64,000 bases of DNA. Source: Sesamum alatum (Eukaryota > Streptophyta > Magnoliopsida > Lamiales > Pedaliaceae). Made by a program: the position numbers and the translations under genes. Under the pieces are notes generated by a model. The model was not told the origin of the DNA, did not search any database, and saw nothing but the letters and a program-made list of their open reading frames with translations. This document shows positions 46,684-58,380 of the stretch, piece by piece (the first letter of the stretch is position 1; each line of letters opens with the position of its first letter). The stretch covers positions 21,853,188 to 21,917,187 of the forward strand of contig JACGWO010000012.1 of assembly GCA_034509735.1 (NCBI GenBank). Reading direction: 5' to 3'.

Positions 46684-46862
46684 CAATACTTACAACAGAT
46701 TGTATCTATATATAAACACACTCTCTCTCTCTGTCTCTCTGTCTGTGTCTTTCTCTCTCTAAAAGGGTTCGTAGAAGAAACACAGCTCCGAACGGCGCAG
46801 GGAGAGCATCAGATTCGCATCACAGGACGCCTCTTCTCAAATGATCGATCAAACAATGAAAC

Positions 46863-46880
46863 TATATATATATATATATA
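46863..46880 (-). promoter_or_regulatory. Candidate TATA box of the H+-ATPase gene
   Basis: An alternating TA run lies about 230 bp upstream of the start codon, leaving a leader of about 200 bp. Such leaders are usual for this gene family. The element is a simple repeat, so confidence is modest. Confidence 0.4.
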
Positions 46881-47602
46881 ATCGATCCAATAATAAATAT
46901 AAATTCAATAAATAAATTGAAAAAAAAAATAGGAAATTTTGGTGTGCTGTAGAGTAGAGTTGGAATTCTGGTAGCGTGAGCTTTCCTTTGAAGATGGCGA
47001 TTTGCTTTATACTAGTAATTTTTATAACAAATTTAAACCTTATTTTAGATATTAATAATAATTAATTTGATGTAGTTTACTGGAAAGAAATTACTAGTTC
47101 AAAGTAGTTGTGGACCGTTGGAGTAGAAACGATGATGTCGGTACTGATATCCTTGTGGCGTGTGATCCGACTTTTCAATGAGATTCGAGGATTTTGTGAA
47201 TATCGAAAATTGTAATTTAATTTTAGAAAATGAAAATGGGATTTTGTTTGTTTATGGAATCAATTTAACTAATTTATTTAATTATAATTATTATTTGAAT
47301 TTTATAAATTAGAATAATTGCCATGCAAAAGCGACGAATGAAGGAGCGAGACTCTTGTTACTCTCCGTGTAAGTGTTAAAACCTACCCGAGTCAAATGGC
47401 AATGTGGAAGACTGTTGGTGTTACACTTTTGGGGATGGGTGTTTTTTTTTTTTTTTTTTCAATATTACAATTTTCTTAATTTTAAAAATACAACAAAGAT
47501 AAAGTAAATAACTTCGAGTCTCTGTTCAATGATTACATAATTTGATCAAACATCAGTGAATATTTGATAATTTTTCAAATAACGTTGAATATTCTATAAT
47601 TA
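46881..47602. other. AT-rich spacer upstream of the H+-ATPase
   Basis: No gene was seen. A run of 18 T lies at 47442-47459. The region ends with TATAATTA (47595-47602), the left target duplication of the next element. Confidence 0.5.
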
Positions 47603-48532
47603 GGTAAATGCAGACACCCCCAACGTATGGGGTCATTTGCACTTTACTCCCCAATCGTTTTTTTCTTTTACATCTCACCATCCAATCTTTGTAATTTGTA
47701 GCACTTTGCACATTTTTTCACTTTATGGCGAATAAAAATGGCATATTCCGTGCATGTGGATTTGGAAGGGGTAAATTATAATTTCCAGTCCAATTTTTAA
47801 AAATAAAACTAAAAAAATAAAAATATCTAAGAAATGGTTCTTCTCCATTTTTCCTCTGCACAAGTAGCAATTCTCAAGCTCAAGCTATTTCTCTCTCATA
47901 CAAACAAATAACAACCAACAAATCTTCTATTATCAAAAGAAATAAATTCTCGAAAATAAGAAATGGCTTCAATCAAGCCTGCAACTCGCTACAGGGAGCA
48001 AAGGAACAAAGCCGTTAACCAGTCGCCCATTGTCGCAGCGTTTGCACACCACTGCATTTGTCGTAGCTGTAGGTGCATAGCAATCGTCAGGTCACCTTCT
48101 CCGTCACGATTGCTGCCTTGTTTTTCTAATTTTGTTTTGTTTTTGTTTAAAGGGGAAGAAATAGAAGGGGGAGAAGATTATGGTTGGGGGAAGATGTTGG
48201 TTGGGTGGCGGAGTAAAGATGCAGAAGAAGACTCATTTTCTTTTAGGTGGAGAAGAAGACCAATTGTCTATGGTGGAGGAAAGATGAAGAAGACCCATTT
48301 TTTGGGCTTTTTTTTATTTTTTTATTTTTTTCAAAATTGGATTGGAAATTACGATTTACCCCTTCCCAAATCCACATGCACGGAATATGCCATTGTTATT
48401 CGTCGGGAAGTGAAAAAATATGCTGAGTGCTACAAATTACAAAGGTTGGGTGGTGAGATGTAAAACAAAAAAACACGATTGGGGGCAAAGTGCAAATGAC
48501 CCCATACGTTGGGGGTGTCTGCATTTTACTCT
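47603..48532. mobile_element. Long-TIR foldback element, Mutator-like, with non-TIR payload
   Basis: The terminal inverted repeats are about 215 bp (47603-47820 and 48303-48532), with blocks such as TGCAGACACCCCCAACGTAT and CCACATGCACGGAATATGCC in both arms. TATAATTA flanks both ends (47595-47602, 48533-48540), or 9 bp with one mismatch. The 480-bp centre is more G/C-rich than the arms and contains the start of a 166-codon plus-strand ORF (47963-48463). That ORF runs into the right arm and has no recognised domain. I do not call it a gene. Captured host sequence (Pack-MULE style) is possible. Confidence 0.82.
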
Positions 48533-49105
48533 TATAATTATGTCAAATTTTAAGGGAGCTCATTGTAATTATAATTATATTAGACACGTGTTGGATACTG
48601 TTGTTTAATGTAATGTATTTTTGTCACATGTTGATTAATTTGAAATATCTACATATTAAACAAAATAAAAAAAAAGATTGGAACATATAATAATTTTGTT
48701 TTCTATCCATTTTAAGAATGTACAAGTGATAGGAGATAATTAATGAAGAGATAATAATCACCAAACATATAATAACGAAAAAGTGTTTCTATATTTTTTT
48801 ATTTTTTAGAATACAAACTGTGTCACAGTGACTCAAAAAGGACCCAATGCAGATTTGGACTTTTCTTTCTCTGTACTCGCACGAATATCTGCATAAATCT
48901 ATTATCGGATACATATTTAATTTAAGGACAAATTGCATTTTTCCCCCATGTGTTATCAAAACGTTGCGCGAAACTCTTCTTTTGTTAGAAACTAACGAAA
49001 GATTGGTTAAAACGCGCTTTCTATGCAAAGATGGATGATTATTTATTTATTTTTTAAAACTTTTTGAGTTTGTCAAAGACTAAAATGCCCCCATTTGTCG
49101 TATTA

Positions 49106-49829
49106 GGCCATATTCACTAACCTGATTAGGATAAAAGGGGGAGGGGGTAAGATTATTTGAACTAATACCTGCATTAGTGGGGGTTGATTTTAAAAACTGT
49201 GTGGATGGTTATGCTGAATAAATTTTCTCCCGTTTACTAGCCCACTCTTCCCTGATTTGCAAAGAGCATAGACGAATTTTCCCTCGAATTCACTCCCAGC
49301 CCATTTTGAGATCGGTGTAAAGAGGCGAACTAGCTGCCAAGCTGAAAACCATAGAAGAAATTGCGCATTATTTCAGGCACTGTAGAAGCAATTGAACTCT
49401 AACAAGGTGATAAGCTAGGGAACTAGAGTATATACAAAAGCAGGACACACTATTGAGTTCACCTGTGAGAAATGGAGAAGTTTATTACCTTGCGACAGAC
49501 ATTGACTAGGGTGAGCAGATGGGTTAGCTTTCAACACATACCATTTTGTTCTTGCAATGACAGTGCTTTAATGGCAGCCTGTCATCAACTTAGTCGGAAA
49601 TTTGAAGAGAAGTGAGGGCAAAGACGATGTTAGTACCTGTTTAGTTGGGGACAAAGTTGGAAAACAATTATTTGCAATTAATTAGGGGGCGAGCAGCAAC
49701 TCAGGATCCCACCCATCCATTCGGGAAATTAATGTTGGACTAGTACTGATTTGTCGCGGGCCGACTAATTTCATAGTAAACGTCCGATTGAGGGTAAAAA
49801 GGCAAATATTCAGGTTAGTAAACATGGCC
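49106..49829. mobile_element. Tourist-like MITE (PIF/Harbinger type)
   Basis: The ends are inverted copies GGCCATATTCACTAACCTGA and GGCCATGTTTACTAACCTGA. The 3-bp duplication TTA lies on both sides (49103-49105 and 49830-49832), as expected for PIF/Harbinger. At 724 bp it has no transposase. It lies inside the MULE, 180 bp from its left end. Confidence 0.85.
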
Positions 49830-50023
49830 TTAAAGTACTCTTGGTAAGTAGTATTGTTTTGAGCTGATTTTTTGTGCTCTTTTTCATTTGAAGAGGTAAG
49901 AACTATTTCTCTCTCTCTCTCCTCTTTATGTGTTAACTTTGTCTGTTATTTTTATTTTATTGTGTGCATTTCAATTTTTTAGTTTTATTTTAAAATAATT
50001 CTTTTGTTTTGTTTTGTATATAG

Positions 50024-50460
50024 AATGACATCTTATTCAAAGGAATCTCATTTCAAAAGGGATGAATTTATCGATTTGAGGTTCAAGAACCCTAAGTGCT
50101 ATCGTAAAAAAAAAAAAAAATGCGGCCATCAAAGTTTTGGTCCGACGAAGAAATTGAAGGAAAATTATTTCGCAATTGCAAATTCGGACAATGCAATTAT
50201 TTCAGTTGGTTGGAGTCTATTAATTTTTCTGGAAAAATTTAGAAAATACAAGTTCAAGGAGGCCAAAAATGGAAGAAAAGATTGAATCCAATGCAAGAGG
50301 ACTAGAAGAAATGTTTATCGAGTTCTATCCATATACGACGACATAACTGCTCAAATGAAGCATCTGGAGGCAAATCAAGGAATGTTAAAGGCATTAATTG
50401 TGGTTGTTTTTATTTTGAACTTTTGTTGTAATTCTAAAGTGAATCTGAATATATGTGTAC
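50024..50460 (+). pseudogene. GRF-type zinc-finger protein frame inside the MULE
   Basis: The plus strand opens with MTSYSKESHFKRDEF. A KCYRKKKKKCGHQSF stretch follows, in which an A15 run has probably shifted the frame. In another frame it reads WSDEEIEGKLFRNCKFGQCNYFSWLES. The order Cys...CGHQS, W, then FRNCxxGQCNYFSW matches the GRF zinc finger of small plant proteins (At4g04775 type). These end in a coiled coil and a membrane helix, seen here as ALIVVVFILNFCC. Its job is unknown; GRF fingers bind single-stranded nucleic acid in other proteins. It is antisense to the transposase and may be a captured host gene or an accessory MULE gene. Frameshifts make it a pseudogene as read here. Confidence 0.55.
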
Positions 50461-51026
50461 CCCTTCTTAATATGAAATAAATACTAAAATAAGAGAAGAT
50501 AAAAAAATGTGAAAATAAGCAAAACACTTACATTAAATCTTGACCAATTGAAGTATTATCCAACATCCAAAATGAGTTAAACCATGACAAAAAGCTGCAC
50601 ATAACCTAAACCATGACAAATAGCAACATATCCAACAATCAAAAATCATAATTTTTATCAATTTAACAATATTGCTGTGGCACAAAAATTAAGAAAAGAA
50701 GCTTCAACACTAGGTATTACTTGCACCTCCATTTCTATTTGCTGAAGACCCTTGGCTGGCGGGTTTTGGCTTATATGAGTTGGACAGATTTTTCATCTTT
50801 GAAAATATGGATATGATAGTTTGTGAACAATATTTTCTCTTAAACTCCCCTTGCTTTTGGTTCTGGAGGAATCTATTCTTTTCTCTTATGTGTCCCTAGA
50901 TGAGGATATTGGATTATTTTGCTTCCTTTGAGCCTTAGGAACTGCAAGTTTACAAAATATGGTAAATGCATTAATACATGTATGTTTATGAAAATTTAGA
51001 CACTAAGAATACATTAGTACATTTAT

Positions 51027-53947
51027 CTAAACTGGAGGAACTGGAGCTGTTGGAGCTGGGCTGGGGCCTTGAAGGGCCTTCTTGTACCCATTGGCAGTTG
51101 GGTTTGGGGCTGGGACTAGGGCTGTGAAAGCTGTGGTGACGTTTATCTAATAAAACATAAGAAAATTATGGAATGCATCAAAAGAAACATAACAAAAACT
51201 AAAATAACTCAATAAAGCTTACTGATTGCATTATTGCAGTCTCAAAAGTAGTGGAATCTTCATGCACTATCTTGTTGCATTTCTGCTTCTTGGCCCATGT
51301 GCATTCCTAGCACTGTGTCTCCTGATGTTGGGATTTTACAAATATTGCATTTATAAATAAGTACAATAATGTATTATAAACAGATTTAAAGTAGTCAATG
51401 CAAGTACCATTACCTCCGTGAACTTGGAATTGGGATGAGGTGGATCCTTACAGCTCCTTTTATTATGTCCTTAGCCAAAACATATAGCACATGTATGTGT
51501 AAGCCCCCTTCTTGAGACTTGTAGTCTATTTCGTATATCATTGGCATCCTTCCTCCTTGCCTTTTTTGGTCTTCCCACTTGGATTATTACACTAGGAGGA
51601 TCCACATTTTCCATCTTTGAATCTTCACAATCATGCACTCCAGGAACTGGATTTATCAGATGGTTGTACACATTTAAATAGACATCTTCTTTCATACTAT
51701 CATCCACAAAATCATCTACATTTCTTCTGTGGTAGTCAATTGCTGCAACTGCATGGCAGCAAGGATAGCCTACATGCTAAAACATTCCACAGATGCAGTG
51801 TTTGTCCTTCAAGTAAACAATGTAGTTTTGCATAAAATGCATAACCTCAACTTTGTCCTCACCAGCCTAAGATGAGAAACAATTCCTACTTTCATGTCTT
51901 TGTACATCAATCTTTTTACTGATATTAGGACAAACAACCCCTTCAAATTTCTCCATCCCTTCTCTTTTCATTTGAATTCTTGTCATGAAATTTCTTCTCA
52001 TTCACTCAACATATTTGTAATAGGCATCTCCCTTGCTTCAAGTATGATGTGGTTGAAAGATTCATTCATGTTGTTAACAAGAACATCACACTTAATTCTT
52101 GCTAGAATAAACATCTAGCCAGTGATGAGATGAAATTTCAGACAATCACTCAACTGGAGTTTGGTCCTGGCCCCTTTTTGGATATATTCATTATATTTCT
52201 GTCATTGCTCTCAGGTGTTGATTAACATTATATGTTGATGCAGCTTTCCGGAATAGCTTATTTAACTCATGCCCCTTCAATTTTCTCTTAAAGTTGTTAT
52301 ACATGTGCCTGAGATAGAATCTGTGGTCGGTCCTATGTGCATGTTCATAAATGGCCTCCACAACACCCTTCTGCCTGTCTGATATAAAAGCCCAACCCCT
52401 TTCATCTTGTGACCTAATATCACTTAGCAGTAATCTTAAAAACCATTCCTAACTGTCATACTTCGCCACCTCAACATAAGCCAATGCAATGGGATAGATA
52501 TTATCATTCTCATCTCAACTAATGGTTGCCAACAATTGCCCCCTATAGTACCCCTTCAGGAAAGATCCATCCAATCTAATTATATGCCTACAACCATCAA
52601 GAAAACCATCCCTCATCCCACTTAAATAGAAATACGTTCTCTGCATTATAAGGGGGTTTAGCTCTCTGTCCACTTTAAGGAATAAGGAACTGCCAGGATT
52701 ATGCTTAACAACTATGTGACAATAGTCATAAATCCTGGCATATGCTCCTTCACATCTCCCTTAATCACTTCAAAGGCAAATCTCGTTGACCTGTACACCT
52801 TGAACATACTCATATCAATTTGTAGTTCTCTTTTGATTTTGTTTTTTTTAAGACTGAAGACCTTCTTTTGTATTGTCTCTCACAAAACTTTCAATTTTTC
52901 TGCCAAGGTACTTGTAATTAACATGTTTGTTCTCAACTCTATGGGCACAATTATAGCTACCCTTAATTGACTTTATTTGAAAAGGGGTGATTTTCATAAT
53001 TGTTGTAGTATGAAGCCTCCATGTTGCACTCATTCTTGTAGGTTGTTGTGATTTTGTGTTTCTCATTTTTTTTCAAACTTCAAGTCCCTACCCCTCCTCA
53101 CAGCGCAATCCATCAATACTTCCCTAAATTTCTCCCTTTTCTCAAATCTCATTCCTACAGCAACCTCAACATCCCTCATCTCCATCCTGTCATTCCAAAC
53201 TGGATAGTTAACCCCTTCATCATCAGATCCCCTAAAAGACCTCAATTCACCTTCTTCACATTCACTAAACCATTCTCACCCCTCCCTACTTGTCGGCTTC
53301 ACCCCTACCTCTTCATTTTGTTTCTTTCTCTATTTTCTTTTCTCTCTTATGATTTTTCATAAGTGTTCTCTATAATGTCCTGCTATGATTTCAGGTCTAT
53401 TCACAAAATATATCATCATCCCAAGGCCCCTCTAAATCTTCCAACATCCAAAAGGACATTCTGATGCTGAGGATGAATCAGAGTTTGATTTGATCATCCC
53501 CATCATCACTACCCTCAGCCCCCTCATTCTCTATTTCAGCCCCCTCAAACCCTGCTTCAGCCCCCTCAACCCCTGCATCAGCCCCCTCATTCTCTGTTTC
53601 AGCCCCCTCAACCCCTGCATCAACCCTTTGAACCCTCGCATCAACCCCTGCATCAACCCTTTGAACCCTCGCATCAACCCCTGCATCAACCCTTTGAACC
53701 CTCGCATCAACCCCTTCACCCTCAACCCCCTATTCACCTGCAACACCCCCTGAATCCCCCAAGAACTCAATATTAGCACCCTCAAATGTAATTTTTGGAT
53801 CATTTTCATCAGTTTCTATCACATTACCATGTGGGTCAAGTGTTAGAATGGGCCCTAAGAACTCTTCAATGTATATGGAAATTACATTCAACCCCTTGTA
53901 CTCCCTGAATAAGTCCCTAATACCATTATCCCCATCTAATACCTTTA
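51027..53947 (-). pseudogene. MULE (MuDR-type) transposase, C-terminal three quarters
   Basis: Read right to left, it starts with KVLDGDNGIRDLFREYKG and an acidic region containing 33-bp tandem repeats (53609-53707). The plant MuDR N-domain follows (NDRMEMRDVEVAVGMRFEKR, then DNTKEGLQSLKNKIKR). Then comes the MULE DDE core with LDGSFLKGYYRGQ and IALAYVEVAKYDS, a SWIM finger (CICGMF...GYPCCHAV near 51780) and a CCHC knuckle (CAICFG...GHNKRSC near 51440). It ends in a Pro/Ala-rich tail. Known role: it cuts element ends in the nucleus and leaves 9-bp duplications. In-frame stops (53730, the SWIM finger, the knuckle and others) and frameshifts kill it. The first part of the gene lies beyond the Harbinger insertion. 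Confidence 0.88.
53609..53707 (-). repeat. 33-bp tandem repeats in the MULE acidic region
   Basis: Three copies of a 33-bp unit encode VDARVQRVDAG-type peptides. They are preceded at 53517-53608 by shorter repeats of AGCCCCCTCA-type units. Because unit length is a multiple of three, the frame was kept while the array grew. Confidence 0.85.
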
Positions 53948-54474
53948 GGCCATGATTGGTATGAGGGAATGGGGTGGGAATGGAATTGGCATTCTCAAAT
54001 TCATTCCTATACATGTGATTGGTATAAGTATAAAAAGGAATTGGTCATTCCATAGGAATTGAAACCGCGTGAAAAAGCATATGAAAACAACAAAAAAGAT
54101 ATGAAAAACCAACCAATATAACTTCATCTCATTATTCGGTTTTAGCATATGAGATAAGGATGCTAACCTACATGGAAAAATAAAAAGAGTGAGAAGTGTA
54201 TGTGTCTCGAGTTGTGGTTGTTTTATTATCTTGTTTGAACCTTTGATTTGTCCGAGTTGAAGAATGCCAATTCATGGTTAGTTAGATTTCTTATTAGCAG
54301 CATCAATGTAGAAACACTCTACCTTCATTTGTAGACTCTTGAAGTTTGCTGAATCCATTCAATTATAATTCACTTGAGCGGTTTTGTGGTCTTTTTGTTT
54401 TCAGTTTCTCTTAATTTCTAATTTTAATTTGAATGTTTTATTAAAATTTGAATTCTTGATATTAAATCGCAGTT

Positions 54475-55799
54475 ATGGCAAGACTAAGCTTAGCAACGAG
54501 AAAATTAGCAAGGAGAAAGAAATATATGACAATGTTATCAGTTTGGTTGAACATAATGCAATTAGTAAATTGGTTTTGGCTCATTGTCCTTAGATTTATA
54601 GAATATAATAATGAATCTATTAGCCTAAGACCAATATATGAATATAATTTCTTTGAGAGGAGAAGATACATTCAAAAAATAATTTATGAGAGTGATAGTA
54701 AATGCAAAAACACAGTTAGGATGAATAGACATATTTTTATTCGTTTATGCTCTAAACTTGAAGCTACTGGTATAGTATCTCGAACTAAAAACATACTAGT
54801 GGATGAACAAGTAGCTATGTCAATCCATATTTTGGCTCATCATCAGAAGCAAAGAACCATAAACGGAAATTTTGAACATTCTGGCGAAACAATTAGTAGA
54901 CATTTTATAAAAGTGATTAATGCTATTATTAGCCTTCAAGGAGAATTACTCAAGATACTAGAGGCAATACATGTTAACTCCACAAATGAGAGATGGAAAT
55001 GGTTTGAGGTAAGCTATTGAATATTCCTATAATTTTGGTTTATATATTATTATGCACTTGTTTTGATGTCTATAATAGGGATGCTTAGAAGCTTTAGATG
55101 GTACTCATATAAGAGTTCATGTGTTGGTAGAAGACAAACCTAGATATCAAACAAGTGAAAATGAAATTGCTACAAATGTATTAGGAGTGTGCTCCCAAGA
55201 TATGCAATTTATCTATGTTTTACCGGGATGGGAAGGTTCAGTTGCTGATAGTAGAGTGTGAAGAGATGCAATAAGTAGACGAAACGGTCTTGTAGTTCCC
55301 CGAGGTAAGCTCCATGAAAGATACTTTAGTGAAAGATAGAGAAGTAAAATCATGGGTAACATAGTAAAAACTAATTTATAGTTGTTATGTAACTTTGAAA
55401 GTTCATATTATCTTGTGGATGTTGGATATACAAATGGTGATGGATTCCTTGCACCATTTCGATGCCAAAGATACCATTTAAATGATTGGAACGAAAGATA
55501 CCAACCACCTCTATCGAAGAATTTTTTAATATGGAGCATTCATCTGCAAAAAATATTATAGAAAGGTTATTTGGCTTGTTAAAGAGTTGATGGGAAATCC
55601 TTAGAAGTCTTCATATTATCCAATTAAAATTCAAAATCGTAGTATCATGGCTTGTTGCCTACTTCATAATTTTATAGACAAGAAATGGGTGGTTACCAAT
55701 CAGATGATGAGGAAATTCTAGAAGATGAAAGGGAAAAAGCATCCAAACAATTCGATGAAGATGAAGAACTAGTCACTACGATTGACCTTTCTAATTAAT
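54475..55799 (+). pseudogene. PIF/Harbinger DDE transposase (ALP1-like)
   Basis: Exon 1 is 54475-55008 (178 codons), with the MNRHIFIRLCSKLEATG helix-turn region and HSGETISRHFIKVINAI. It ends at a GTAAGC donor. Exon 2 from 55079 starts GCLEALDGTHIRV, the first catalytic Asp, and reaches the second (SVADSRV), where TGA at 55259-55261 stops the frame. Later pieces are readable: VDVGYTNGDGFLAPFR, then a decayed IERLFGLLK region near 55560 where the third acidic residue belongs. It ends in an acidic tail (DEDEELVTTIDLSN). In the family this nuclease works with the Myb/SANT-like partner to cut and paste at TTA sites. Stops and frameshifts make this copy inactive. Confidence 0.88.
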
Positions 55800-56452
55800 G
55801 GACCATTTTTAGACAAAATCTCGCAGTTAACATGTTTATACTTGGAGAGCACGACATGGTAGAAGACTGTTTTATATTTTCTAGTGGCAGTTGTCAAATT
55901 ATTGTTTACAATTCTATTTATCTTGTAACTAGTTCATGGGTGTTCCAAATAATTGACTGACACCTCATTCGATAATTGTTTTAAATTCAGTTAACTTGGA
56001 ATTATATAAAAAAGGTTCATTACATCTGAAAAATTTGGATATGGTTGCATAACTTGGGGGACATTTAAGTGTTGTAATTGCCAGCATCACCTGTAAGGCC
56101 CACCAGACTTAGAAACCAATTTATGTTACTTCAAGTCCTTAAGTTTGCGATATGTCACATACCCCCCATCAATTTTTTATTGGTCATGCTTTTCAGCATG
56201 ACACCGTTCTTTCTTGAGTTAGAGCTAGGTGTACTTTAGTATACCATTTGTCACCTTTTTTAGTTAATAGAGTATTGAATGCGGCAACAGAATTATTCCA
56301 TTGATTACTCATAATCATCAAAGGCGAGCAATAGCCATCTGATTTGCTCTGGTCTGTTGCAATGCAGTTTCTTTGACTATATGATACAAAAGCTTGTTAT
56401 AATGGATATCGTTTTATCATTTTTTATTTTTGTATGATTAATCCTATAAAGA

Positions 56453-57216
56453 ATGGATATTCCAACACAAGATGCAAGAGGTCGTGGTAAGAATAAAAGA
56501 AAATGGAAGTATGAGGAAGATGCCAAGCTTGTTGAGGCTCTTTTCGATATGGTAAACGTTGGCGCATATAAAGCCGAAAATGGATTTAAACCTGGTTATC
56601 TGAATTATGTGGAAGAAAAAATGCAAGTGTCTTTACCTAATTCAGGTTTGAAGGCCAAACCACATATTGAGTCCTAATACAAGCGCCTTTGGTTTTGATA
56701 TTGTTTATGACACGGTGAACAGTCCTAATACAAGCGCCTTTGGTTTTGATCCAATAAAAAAATGTGTTACGGCAAAAAAAGCTGTATGGGAAGCATATCT
56801 TCAGGTTCGTAATCTTAACTTATTTACGTGTGCTCGTGCTATTATTTTTTACCTATATTAACATACAATGAGATTATTTTTCGTGGCAAAGCCATTCTAC
56901 CTATGTGATTTGGCAAAACAAGTCATTTCCTTTTTATGATGACTTGCTTGTTATATTTGAGAAAGATCTGGCCACTGGAAATAGTGTTGAAAGTCTTACT
57001 GATACGATGGAAGAGATACAAAGAGAAGAAGTTAACAATGACCCGAATAATGATGTTGAAACTACTATTGAAAATGGTCATGAGGACTTGGATGCTTCTA
57101 TGTCATTCTCTCCTCTACAATCTCCAAGAACTGAAGGGATACAAAAGAAGAAAAAAAGAAGTAGAAGTGTTGATAACTTGATGATCATGACAGAGGGTAT
57201 CAAAGAGCAGCTTTAG
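56453..57216 (+). pseudogene. Myb/SANT-like DNA-binding protein of the Harbinger element
   Basis: The frame MDIPTQDARGRGKNKRKWKYEE, then DAKLVEALFDMVNVGAYKAENGFKPGYL, is the Myb/SANT-like domain (Myb_DNA-bind_3 type) carried by PIF/Harbinger transposons. It ends early at KPHIES. Here a 30-bp block (56670-56699) copies the block at 56721-56750 and replaces the usual continuation. The domain resumes as SPNTSAFGFDPIKKCV. An intron-like gap near 56805-56905 separates it from the C-terminal part: SFPFYDDLLVIFEKDLATG, an acidic stretch and a basic KKKKRSRS signal. In the family this protein binds element ends and brings the transposase to the nucleus. Confidence 0.85.
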
Positions 57217-58157
57217 TTATTGGTAGCAAAATTGCTAAAGCTAGTCAACTTTTTAGCAAAGCAATTGGAGTTGAAGCTGAAGTTTCAAAAAAAAGATAGA
57301 AAATCGATTCTGAGATAAGAAACATCCCCAATCTCACTACCACAGAAGTTATTAAAGGTGTGTGCCGTATAGCTCAAAACCATGAGTTAACTGACGTAAT
57401 TTTTAGAAGGAAGAGAGCAGTTGGTTGTGGCCATCTTACATGGTGATATTTGATGATTTTGTCTAATAGAACAAGTTCGCAAACTTTTAACCTATAGTTC
57501 TTATTAAGTGGATGGAGTAGTTACTTGTCAAATAGTTGATTATGTTACTAGTCGAATGTTTGGTTTTAATGTGTTAGAGATGGATTAAGCATGAGTTATG
57601 TTACTAACATCTTTTTTACATTTACTTAGAACGTATTATTTGATATTTGGTTTAATGGCCAAAATATTATTTTGATCGAATATTGAGACAAAGTAGTAGA
57701 TGCGTTGTGATTAAATTATATTAATTAATTTAGTTGTTCAAATCAATATAATATCTTTTGCAGAAAAATATTATCTATGTGTTCTAAGTAAATAAATAAT
57801 TTTATCATAGATTATTTTTATTCACATATGAGATATTTTATAATTTGCTTATAACCTTCTATAAGTAATTTTGAAAGTACTACTATTATAAAATGCATTC
57901 AATGTTCCCAAAACAACAAAAAAATATTAAAGGGCAAATTTGTCATAAAAATAATTTCATTCCATTACTATTCGTTCCTTTCTAATTACCAATCATGTTA
58001 ATGGAATCAACTAAGGAATGATAATTCCATTGCTTTCTATTTCTTGTGTATACCAATCATAGGAATGCAATTCAAATATGATTCATTTCTCATCCTTATC
58101 CCATTCCGAACTTCATTCTATTCCCACTCAATTACATTCCTACATACCAATCATGCA
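57217..58157. other. Harbinger 3' part: decayed coding tail and subterminal region
   Basis: Decayed continuation of the Myb/SANT-like protein is readable to about 57450 in shifting frames. The rest is AT-rich subterminal sequence with inverted ATACCAATCAT-type motifs near 57985, 58050 and 58146. Confidence 0.6.
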
Positions 58158-58380
58158 TTAGTCCTTCATCTAATGTTTTCCCAGGTGATGTATAATATAT
58201 TACTGAATTACTACATTTACCCCCAGCTTTTGTGTACATATCTATAAGTTTATCATAAAACAAACTGTCCTTATCCACCTCATGGAACCACACTTTGGAA
58301 CTCCCAACATACCTAATAGCGGAGACCCATTCAATACCCCCCCCCCCCCCCCTCCCCAAACCAGACATAAAAGTTTGCAT
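58158..58380 (-). pseudogene. MULE transposase N-terminal fragment
   Basis: The frame ends SPGKTLDEGL exactly where the Harbinger element begins. It contains IEWVSAIRYVGSSKVWFHEVDKDSLFYDKL, the N-terminal region of this MULE transposase type. The next residues of the same protein are found on the other side, at 53947, in the same frame. A C16 run at 58337-58352 encodes a poly-Gly stretch and may be unstable. Confidence 0.88.

Larger units (their letters stand above)
53948..58157 (+). mobile_element. PIF/Harbinger DNA transposon, complete ends
   Basis: This is 4210 bp. The left end GGCCATGATTGGTATG and the right end inverted TGCATGATTGGTATG share ATGATTGGTATG. The duplication TTA is at 53945-53947 and 58158-58160. 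GATTGGTAT recurs in both subterminal regions (for example 54009 and 58050). It carries the two genes of this superfamily: a DDE_4 transposase (54475 onward) and a Myb/SANT-like protein (56453 onward), both plus strand and both damaged. It sits inside the MULE transposase coding region. The MULE frame continues in register on both sides once one TTA is discounted. Confidence 0.94.

Noticed and set aside
47963..48463. 166-codon plus-strand ORF
   Set aside because: It runs from the centre of a foldback element into its right inverted repeat, with no domain seen. I kept it only as a payload observation.
53490..53809. Repetitive INPLNPRINP-type ORFs on the plus strand and a GLMQG-type ORF on the minus strand
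   Set aside because: They are other-frame readings of the tandem repeats in the MULE transposase acidic region.
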